From: Thalassotalea sediminis
GTDB taxonomy: Bacteria; Pseudomonadota; Gammaproteobacteria; Enterobacterales; Alteromonadaceae
Assembly: GCF_030295915.1 (NCBI RefSeq)
Contig: NZ_AP027361.1
Span: 3,286,001-3,350,000, forward strand
Direction of reading: 5' to 3'
Length of the DNA stretch: 64,000 bases
Position numbers and translations under genes: made by a program. Below the pieces are notes generated by a model. It ran no database searches. It was not told where the DNA came from and saw nothing but the letters and a program-made list of their open reading frames with translations. Below are positions 36,827-43,727 of this stretch, in pieces; position 1 is the stretch's first letter; every line of letters begins with the position of its first letter.

Positions 36827-37372
36827 ATGAGCGCACAAATTGGTTACATTCGTGTAAGCACAATAGAGCAATCAACAGCTAGACAATTATTAAACATTCA
36901 ATTAGACAAAGTTTTTACCGACAAATGTAGCGGCAAGGATACAAATCGCCCTGCTCTTACTCAACTCAGAGAGTTTGTTCGTGATGGGGATATAATTCAT
37001 TGTCATGATATCAGCCGAATGGCACGATCTACAGAAGATCTACTCCGTCTAGTGAAAGAATTTACTGCCGAAAATATTACCTTAAAGTTTCATAAAGAAA
37101 ACTTAACTTTTGACGGCACTAATAACCCAATGCAACAGCTTATGTTGACGATGCTTGGTGGTATCTATCAATTCGAAAGAGCTATGATTTTAGAACGCCA
37201 GCGCGAGGGGATTGCCATTGCCAAAGCTAAAGGTAAATATCGCGGTAAACAAGTAAACCAACAGCTACACAATCAAATTCGCGTTCTTTACAAGCAAGGG
37301 ATTAACAAAACCCAAATAGCTAAACAACTTGGGTGTGCGAGAGCAACTGTTTACAAGGCTTTGTCACCATAA
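36827..37372 (+). CDS. Serine recombinase (resolvase/invertase family)
   Basis: 181 aa, the usual length of TnpR/Pin proteins. Catalytic Ser in 'GYIRVSTIEQ', Arg-rich active site 'HDISRMARSTEDLL' and 'ERAMILERQREGIAIAKAKGKYRG', and a C-terminal HTH ('INKTQIAKQLGCARATVYKAL'). It may resolve dimers of the element or its plasmid ancestor, or act on the repeats just upstream. Intact. Confidence 0.93.
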   Translation: MSAQIGYIRVSTIEQSTARQLLNIQLDKVFTDKCSGKDTNRPALTQLREFVRDGDIIHCHDISRMARSTEDLLRLVKEFTAENITLKFHKENLTFDGTNNPMQQLMLTMLGGIYQFERAMILERQREGIAIAKAKGKYRGKQVNQQLHNQIRVLYKQGINKTQIAKQLGCARATVYKALSP

Positions 37373-37375
37373 AAA

Positions 37376-37400
37376 AAAGAGAGGGAAAAACCTCTCCTTT
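37376..37400. terminator. Bidirectional terminator
   Basis: GAGAGG-gaaaaa-CCTCTC with an A run on the left and TTT on the right, between the serine recombinase and the convergent Rep-like gene, whose stop it abuts. Confidence 0.65.
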
Positions 37401-38415
37401 ACTTTTGAAAATATACTTGTTCTACCTTAATACGCGCATCTTTCAAACTATCATTAAACTCTGCATTACTTGGATCAAGCACAACAGCATATTTCATGTA
37501 TTGTCTTAATTGACTTTCAATTAAATTTTGGTTTACCACTATCATTTCAAAACGCTTTAATTCTTCTTTGACTTTCCGCTTTTCAGATCCAGATAGACGT
37601 TCCAATATAGGCTTTAAACCATTCATCTTACAGGCCAGCAAAAAATAGAAATTTAAAAACTTACAGCCTTCCATTTGCTTCATGTCATAAACCTTAAACC
37701 TGTTAAATTTTTTAAGTAATTGAACTTCATTTAACACTTCATCCATAGATAGCTTTAATCGCCTTTGCCTCAACTCTATTCTCGTATCAAAATACTCATC
37801 ATCTGGTAGTTTTTTGTCTTCCTTTTTATTCATAGCTGAATAGATACCGACATGAAACGGAGACTTTTTACTATTGAAATAGTAGCTTTTGGGTATTCCA
37901 CCTTTGTAAAAAGTTGCACTAGTCCGAGTATTTAAACAATCAAAGACAAAATTATCCAAAAGTTCATCAATATCAACTCTAACATCCAAGGCAGCAGTTT
38001 CAATTTTAGAAAAAACTTTTCGATAGACCTTTTTAGATATAATCCCTTCGATAAAAACTCTTGCCCATAGCCAATCCCTTAATCCATAAGGATGGCCTTT
38101 AAAATGTATCTTCATAAAAGAACGAGTAATATCTTTTGGTTCGACAAATAGTAATAAATGAGGTACTTCGTGATTTTCTAGCTTGTAGTTAAACCTATAC
38201 TGAAGGGGTATTCGAACAAAGTACTTATAACCCTTTTTTGACTTAGCAACCTCTGATTCAAAGCAACCAAATAGCGTTGCGAGATTTGTAATAAGCCAGT
38301 TGAGAGTCTCAACTATTTTTACCCTTGTTTCGTGATACTTGCTTTTATTAAGCTCATCTATACGAATTTCCCAAAAATCGAGTGCTGTTTTAACTTTTTC
38401 ATTTTTAAATGACAT
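37399..38415 (-). CDS. Putative replication initiation (rolling-circle Rep-like) protein
   Basis: 338 aa, no certain family. The order of motifs recalls Rep_trans/RstA-type rolling-circle initiators: 'DVRVDIDELLDNF', then 'SATFYKGGIPKSYYFNSKKSPFHVGIYSA' in part, then 'DTRIELRQRRLK'. In those proteins an 'R-hDh', a 'hYhGs+.S...hRhYdK' and an 'hRhEhqhR' strand form the nicking domain. The catalytic Tyr cannot be named with confidence. It is preceded at 47 nt by a KorB/ParB-like gene on the same strand. Very AT-rich. A host-plasmid-like replication role is inference. Confidence 0.4.
   Translation of the reverse strand: MSFKNEKVKTALDFWEIRIDELNKSKYHETRVKIVETLNWLITNLATLFGCFESEVAKSKKGYKYFVRIPLQYRFNYKLENHEVPHLLLFVEPKDITRSFMKIHFKGHPYGLRDWLWARVFIEGIISKKVYRKVFSKIETAALDVRVDIDELLDNFVFDCLNTRTSATFYKGGIPKSYYFNSKKSPFHVGIYSAMNKKEDKKLPDDEYFDTRIELRQRRLKLSMDEVLNEVQLLKKFNRFKVYDMKQMEGCKFLNFYFLLACKMNGLKPILERLSGSEKRKVKEELKRFEMIVVNQNLIESQLRQYMKYAVVLDPSNAEFNDSLKDARIKVEQVYFQK
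38298..38315. repeat. 18-bp palindromic sequence, copy 1
   Basis: AGTTGAGAGTCTCAACTA, containing a 7-1-7 dyad, lies inside the Rep-like gene. An identical 18-mer is at 40395-40412. Confidence 0.75.
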
Positions 38416-38461
38416 AGTAATTCCTTAGTTGGGAATTTATTCCCAACTAATACTGATTGAA

Positions 38462-39253
38462 TTAATAATTAAATTGTTTGATTAACTTTTTAATGCTTGG
38501 ACGAGGAAGGGATTCAATAACTAACTTAGAAAGATTTTCCTTATCGACATTGCAAAAAGATTCAACAATTGCGCCGCAAATAACATCTTCAATCTCATCA
38601 GGATCTTCCGAGAGCAACTTAGTAGCGGTTTCAATAAAATCAACAAAGATCGTATCATCAACGCACTCTTGATTTCTTGCCCAACAAATCAAAGCACTGT
38701 TAAAACAACCAATAACTTCTTTTTCTAATTCAGAGCCATTACCTTCATTATCATTATTAGAGCTATTAGTTCCTCCACTTCCCTTATCACTGTGTTCGCA
38801 CTCTGGAGGATCAATATAATCTAGGTCTACCAATGCCTTTTCCATCGACTTTTTAGAGACAGTTTTTTTAGTAAGGCCAGTAAGATTAGCAACTCCTGTT
38901 TCTTCAACAATATGTTGGAACACTTCTTTCTGCTTTGCTGGTTCAAGTTTTGCGCGAATTAAAGGCTCTAAAGCTGAATAAGAGTTTGTGCCAATAAATT
39001 CCTTACCACCAACGTTATATTCAATTTCACCAGCATTTGCTTGATCGTTGCATGTATCATATGAATAGTCGATTTCAGGCACAACAATCTTCTTGATGAA
39101 GTCCTTAAAACTATCACAATCATATGCAATATGCGCTTGACCCAGTTTCATAAAGGTTAATGCCTTACGGATAGCTAAAGACCCTTTACTCATTTTTTTT
39201 AAAGACTTTTTAACTTCAGCTTCTTGCATTTGTTTAACTGTAGATTTACTCAT
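38462..39253 (-). CDS. Plasmid-type DNA-binding/partition-like protein
   Basis: 263 aa, no named family. The N-terminal half has the pattern seen in many phage and plasmid accessory proteins: an N-terminal charged helix, 'YDCDSFKDFIKKIVVPEIDYSYDTCNDQA' (a HTH-like segment in part), 'TNSYSALEPLIRAKLEPAKQKEVFQHIVEET'. Then a Gly/Ser/Asn-rich linker (about residues 155-175) and an acidic helical tail. This resembles KorB/ParB-like layouts without the nuclease motif. It is the first gene of the pair read towards the Rep-like gene. Confidence 0.45.
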   Translation of the reverse strand: MSKSTVKQMQEAEVKKSLKKMSKGSLAIRKALTFMKLGQAHIAYDCDSFKDFIKKIVVPEIDYSYDTCNDQANAGEIEYNVGGKEFIGTNSYSALEPLIRAKLEPAKQKEVFQHIVEETGVANLTGLTKKTVSKKSMEKALVDLDYIDPPECEHSDKGSGGTNSSNNDNEGNGSELEKEVIGCFNSALICWARNQECVDDTIFVDFIETATKLLSEDPDEIEDVICGAIVESFCNVDKENLSKLVIESLPRPSIKKLIKQFNY

Positions 39254-39591
39254 TACAAACCTCTTTTAAGTAATATAAAAATAAAGTTTTTCTGAAATAA
39301 AAGCGGGGCCCTCGCTCTTAATTCTGGTGATTATATTACTGACTAAATAGGCTTTTTTAGAGTCAAATCAGTCGGTTTGTTTAGCTTAAAAAATCATATA
39401 CTGTCTTATTTTCTAAATGGTTCAAAACCACGTAACCACATGAACTTAAATAAAAAAATTTGCAGCGAAAAAAGTGAAGAAAATAAATTTTCACACTTTA
39501 TTTTTTAACCGTTTTTTAACAATCAGTAGATCGCATATAAATAAAGCCCTACAATCGTTCAGCAAGTACATTTAACGTAAGGTTTACTTTA
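39254..39591. other. AT-rich divergent region, possible replication origin
   Basis: 338 nt between divergent starts. Strongly AT-rich with GCGGGGCCCTCGC as the one GC-rich island at 39302-39314 (palindromic core GGGCCC-like). No ORF. It should hold promoters for both directions and is a natural place for an origin or a centromere-like site, but no iterons were found. Confidence 0.4.
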
Positions 39592-40224
39592 ATGGGACGA
39601 ATTAAAATTGGAAATAAAAAAAAACCTTTAATATTAGAAAACGAATTAATCGATAGGCCATTGATTACTGATAATATTTTAAAGAAAGAATTGAAATTTT
39701 CAGACGTTGGAGCCAGTGGGATTGATCTTTATTTATTCAATTTGTCGGGAAATCCATTCATTTCCAAGCAAGCATTAAGGATAGGAGTGTTTTTATACGC
39801 ATATTTCAAAGAGAAATTTATAAAAACTAAAGGTATTAACTGGAAAATGGGGGAAGCATTCTACATTTCTAGTAAGGATAGAATTTCTGATAATCATGAG
39901 GAAGAAGAGTATTTCCGTTGCACATACCGAGGGGCTATATATGACTATCCTCGTCCGCTAAAAGATTTAATACTTGAGCTATCAGAGTTTGGTATCGACA
40001 TTTCAAGCTCTAATTTGATTAAAGCTTTAAATGAACTTCATAACTTCCACTATATAACTATGTCTCCACGACCAGTTAGAGAGGTTGGAGGAAAAAGCTT
40101 ATATTCTCGCACTTGCTTTAGGCACATAAGAATATATCAAGGTATGGTTGATAAACCATTTTACTATTACTTAAATAGGAAGGAAAAACTCAGTAGAAAT
40201 AAAGATAATCAAAACAGCAGTTAA
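39592..40224 (+). CDS. Element-encoded protein of unknown function
   Basis: 210 aa, not recognised. Basic start 'MGRIKIGNKKKPL'; the central part 'RIGVFLYAYFKEKFIKT' and 'DISSSNLIKALNELHNFHYITMSPRPV' could form a winged helix of replication-initiator or plasmid-regulator type. It is transcribed divergently from the KorB-like gene and is very AT-rich. Confidence 0.55.
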   Translation: MGRIKIGNKKKPLILENELIDRPLITDNILKKELKFSDVGASGIDLYLFNLSGNPFISKQALRIGVFLYAYFKEKFIKTKGINWKMGEAFYISSKDRISDNHEEEEYFRCTYRGAIYDYPRPLKDLILELSEFGIDISSSNLIKALNELHNFHYITMSPRPVREVGGKSLYSRTCFRHIRIYQGMVDKPFYYYLNRKEKLSRNKDNQNSS

Positions 40225-40394
40225 TGGGTTGTACTTTATATAGATTATTTAATAAATCTATGTTCTAAATCGTACCTATTATAGCCGACACATTATCGAA
40301 GCTATGAATACTCGTGTTGGAAGGCATAGATAATTTTAATGCTCTATTAATCAACTAAACCCTCCATAGCAGCCATATGCAAAACACATAAACA

Positions 40395-40412
40395 AGTTGA
40401 GAGTCTCAACTA
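40395..40412. repeat. 18-bp palindromic sequence, copy 2
   Basis: Identical to 38298-38315. Here it lies just past the stop of the 40419 gene, in noncoding sequence. Confidence 0.75.
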
Positions 40413-40418
40413 GTACTT

Positions 40419-40910
40419 TCACTCTGCAAACTGTGGATTTTGAGACAACAATAACTCGTATATATCAAGCCGAGAATTTTTAATTAAGGTTAGGTGTCGC
40501 TGAGTAACATGATCCCTAAACTCATGTATACCGCCCTCCTTGATATCGGCTTCAACAAATGCCTGCCATTTTTCGAGAAGCAGATCTCTGGAAGTATTTT
40601 CAGCAAGGAGATCGTAATCTTCATGCGCACCCGAAACTGATCCCAGCCAATGTGTAGATATACCATCACTTGATATCTGATAAATCTCCACCTGTTGTAA
40701 TTCGAACCAATTGTCCAGTGAAAGAAAATGAATTAAGGCAATATAATCGTGAGTTTGTGGCTCAATTGGAATAGAGATAATCAATTGTTCTCCTGCACCA
40801 TCAGGGGCTTTTAACGAATCTTCAAAATAAGCAATAACGTCCGGTTTTAATTCAAAAGACAAGTTGCGCGTATCAATGACAGGAGTTAGATCTAGGGTTA
40901 TTTTTTGCAT
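40419..40910 (-). CDS. Element-encoded acidic protein of unknown function
   Basis: 163 aa, not recognised. It is acidic and mixed alpha/beta with no signal or membrane segment ('QKITLDLTPVIDT', 'GAGEQLIISIPIEPQTHDYIA' in part, 'YQISSDGISTHWLGSVSGA'). Codon use appears closer to the flanking AAA+ gene than to the AT-rich replication module. It is divergent from the AAA+ operon with about 150 nt between starts, so an antitoxin-like or regulatory role is possible but not shown. Confidence 0.55.
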   Translation of the reverse strand: MQKITLDLTPVIDTRNLSFELKPDVIAYFEDSLKAPDGAGEQLIISIPIEPQTHDYIALIHFLSLDNWFELQQVEIYQISSDGISTHWLGSVSGAHEDYDLLAENTSRDLLLEKWQAFVEADIKEGGIHEFRDHVTQRHLTLIKNSRLDIYELLLSQNPQFAE

Positions 40911-41057
40911 TGTGATATTTCCTACTTAGCAGTTTAACTAACTAGAAATTACGATTTTCAGCACTCAGCTTTCCTCAAATGACCTTGTCAAAAATCGGTA
41001 TAGTACACCTTATAACCTCCTGTTTTAATGGATTAAAAGGACAAACTAAGGAATACC

Positions 41058-43079
41058 ATGCAATCTGTTGAATCTAACGCACGATATCTTGCATCTACTG
41101 TAGCTAAGCAACTATTTGAAGAAAAGTATGTTGATGATGAGGTATTAACTGACATACCTATTGCGATTGTCTCAAATATTGTCGGACGACCGATTAAAAA
41201 GCCCAAAAATGCTGATATTAATAAACAACTAGAGTGCGCTATCAAAGCACTTAGTTTAGTTAAAAAACACGATTCACTGTCATCAGTGTTATCACATAAC
41301 ATATCGTTATTAACTGAAGCACTGTCACTGCCGGATTATTGCAAACCTGTATTAACGCTATGTGTCATCACGACATTAAATCATGGGCTTTATTCACTGC
41401 TTGAAGAATATATTCAACATATGATGGATGATAGTGAATTACTCATGGCGCAAACGATTGGTTTAAGTATCGAAGAGCTTGAACAAGCAATAAGGCTAAT
41501 CACTCAGACTACTTTATTTGAACAAGGCACTAATTCAATATTTGGTCTATTAATTATGTCACACTCATTAGCCAGTAATTTACTCTCCAGCAAAGCGAAA
41601 AGTTATGGCGAATTACTTAACGGCATGTTTCATAAAATGGAGCGAAGTGAATTAACTATTAAAGACTACCCTCATATTGAGCTGGGCTACATTAGTGAGT
41701 ACTTAAAGCATGCAATAAAGCATAAAACCGTTGGCGTAAACATATTGCTCTACGGTGAGGCTGGTACGGGAAAAACTGAGCTTTCAAAAGTATTAAGCCA
41801 ATATGTAAAATCTGATTTAATCGCCATAAAAGCCGCAGGCAAAAACCTTTATCGTACAGCCGATGAAATATCTTCTGATAAGAATGTCGCGCACCTTCGT
41901 TTGCAGCACTACCAATTAATGCAGAGCTTATTTAAATCCAGTAAATTTAGCTGCATGTTGCTGGATGAAATGGAGGATATTTTCACTGAGTACATGGATG
42001 GCATAAAAGTCTCAAAACTTAAAATCCATGACATCTTATCCAGTAATACAACCATTTGCTTCTGGATAACGAACCACATTGATATGTTGCCTGATTCAGT
42101 TATTCGAAGATTTAGTTACGTGCTGCAAGTTCCAACACCAACGAAAGCTATTAAAGCGGATGTATTATCAAAGCCACTTAAAGGTCTTAGGCTATCAAAT
42201 GATTACAAAAACCGCTTAGCTTCTATACCCGACCTAACGCCAGCACATGTAGCCAATGCCAGCAATGTTGCCAAAGCGTTACATTTAACAGGCAAGGATG
42301 CCGAAGAGTGTATCGACCATCACATTGACCAATGCTTATCTGCCTGTGGTTTACAAACGTCGGTCACAAGTTACAAGGCTGAAATACCGTTTGACCCACG
42401 CTTTATTAACTTAAGTGGTTCGCATACAAAAATTGAAAATGTGCTTGATACGGTAACTAACTTCACAGGCGCTCGGTGTTTATTACTTGGTAGTGCTGGT
42501 ACAGGTAAAAGCGCCTTGGTTCATCATATTGCAGATGAGTTAGAGCAAGAGTTAATTACCATCAAACCAAGTGATGTACTTTCAAAATATGTAGGTGAAG
42601 CCGAGCAGAATATTGCCAAGCTTTTTAAGCAAGCAAGTGACAATGATGCGATTATTTTCTTAGATGAAGTTGATAGCGTTTTGACTTCTAGAGATATCGT
42701 CTCACAACAACACGAGAGACAGCTTGTAAATCAAATCCTCGTTGAATTAGACCGAACTGAACAAACTGTATTCTCCGCAACAAACTACGCTAAAAATCTC
42801 GATGGTGCGCTCCTACGCCGTTTTGATTTCAAACTTAATTTTGAATACTTAACAACTAAGCAAGTACTCATATTGTATGAAGAAAACTTCGGCAAATGTT
42901 CAAGCACCATTAAAAACAAACTTGCCACATTAAAAAGTTTAACACCTGGGGACTTTGCTATTGCTTCAAGGCGCAACCGCATGAGCAAAAAGCCATTAAG
43001 TGATAGTAAAAACCTCGAAATATTAACCATTGAAAACAACCGCAAGATACAAAGCAAAGCTATCGGCTTTGTGAATTAA
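41058..43079 (+). CDS. Tandem AAA+ ATPase
   Basis: 673 aa with two AAA+ modules. The first (about 220-400) has Walker A 'GEAGTGKTE' (from residue 233), Walker B 'CMLLDEMEDIF', and 'TNHIDMLPDSVIRRFSY' (sensor/Arg-finger region). The second (about 465-640) has Walker A 'GSAGTGKSA' (from residue 478), Walker B 'IIFLDEVDSVL' and 'ATNYAKNLDGALLRRFDFK'. The N-terminal 200 residues are helical and unknown. The family resembles the FtsH/Cdc48/ATAD3-like clade of remodelers. It is followed by a DUF6641 gene and an SF1 helicase gene on the same strand, so it may belong to a three-gene system. Confidence 0.82.
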   Translation: MQSVESNARYLASTVAKQLFEEKYVDDEVLTDIPIAIVSNIVGRPIKKPKNADINKQLECAIKALSLVKKHDSLSSVLSHNISLLTEALSLPDYCKPVLTLCVITTLNHGLYSLLEEYIQHMMDDSELLMAQTIGLSIEELEQAIRLITQTTLFEQGTNSIFGLLIMSHSLASNLLSSKAKSYGELLNGMFHKMERSELTIKDYPHIELGYISEYLKHAIKHKTVGVNILLYGEAGTGKTELSKVLSQYVKSDLIAIKAAGKNLYRTADEISSDKNVAHLRLQHYQLMQSLFKSSKFSCMLLDEMEDIFTEYMDGIKVSKLKIHDILSSNTTICFWITNHIDMLPDSVIRRFSYVLQVPTPTKAIKADVLSKPLKGLRLSNDYKNRLASIPDLTPAHVANASNVAKALHLTGKDAEECIDHHIDQCLSACGLQTSVTSYKAEIPFDPRFINLSGSHTKIENVLDTVTNFTGARCLLLGSAGTGKSALVHHIADELEQELITIKPSDVLSKYVGEAEQNIAKLFKQASDNDAIIFLDEVDSVLTSRDIVSQQHERQLVNQILVELDRTEQTVFSATNYAKNLDGALLRRFDFKLNFEYLTTKQVLILYEENFGKCSSTIKNKLATLKSLTPGDFAIASRRNRMSKKPLSDSKNLEILTIENNRKIQSKAIGFVN

Positions 43080-43144
43080 ACCACCCAATTTTTAACCCGA
43101 AGCATTTAGCTTCACCCACAACCAACCTAAATAGGAAAAACATC

Positions 43145-43573
43145 ATGACTAAATCATTATTGAGTTCGCTCAACGTTACTGCTCGCCCTGAAAAAACTTC
43201 AGACAATCCAGTACTTAAGCGCAGAGAGCAACTGCTCAAACGATTAGACCAACAACTGGCTATGGCTAATGCCCACATTAACGGTGAAACCTATACCGCC
43301 TACCGAGAAAAGTGGCAGAAGAACCCTGAAACGGGTCAACAGGAGAAAGTACATATACCAAAGAACGTTGCGAAGTGGTTTTACAAACGTAACAACCAGT
43401 ATTTTCTTGAAATACGCTATGCAAATAAGGCATTAGAGCTAAGTAAAGGCAGCCATGCCATTCAAGTTGGCGAACAAGGAAATTTAACTACGGTTATTCG
43501 TACTGTCATTGAGGCGGTTGTAGCTGGCGAACTAGATCCATTGTTAGAAAAAGTATCAACCAACCTTTCATAA
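43145..43573 (+). CDS. DUF6641 family protein
   Basis: 142 aa. Basic and all-soluble, with the family pattern I recall for DUF6641: start 'MTKSLLSSLNVTARPEK', 'VLKRREQLLKRLDQQLAMA', 'WQKNPETGQQEKVHIPK', 'WFYKRNNQYFLEIRYANK', 'IQVGEQGNLTTVIRTVIEAVVAGELDPLL'. These occur in plasmids, ICEs and phages, often beside an AAA+ ATPase, but have no known function. A purine-rich leader precedes the ATG. It begins 65 nt after the AAA+ stop. Confidence 0.75.
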   Translation: MTKSLLSSLNVTARPEKTSDNPVLKRREQLLKRLDQQLAMANAHINGETYTAYREKWQKNPETGQQEKVHIPKNVAKWFYKRNNQYFLEIRYANKALELSKGSHAIQVGEQGNLTTVIRTVIEAVVAGELDPLLEKVSTNLS

Positions 43574-43727
43574 AAATAAGCCTCAAGTATTAAGCATCTT
43601 AAGGCTTTAAATAAAAACCACAACCAACGCAATGTTATTACAGTATACGCTAGACACTTAACAGTCTGTCGTGTTAACTATAGTTCTTAGCTTGCTGGAT
43701 AAAAAACTGAAAAGGACTTTAATAAAT

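Noticed and set aside
39302..39314. GC-rich island as a terminator
   Set aside because: No T run follows and it sits in a divergent promoter region.
43671..43727. GTG start for the helicase
   Set aside because: The ATG at 43728 has an AAAGGA upstream; the extension shows no conserved feature. Not excluded fully.
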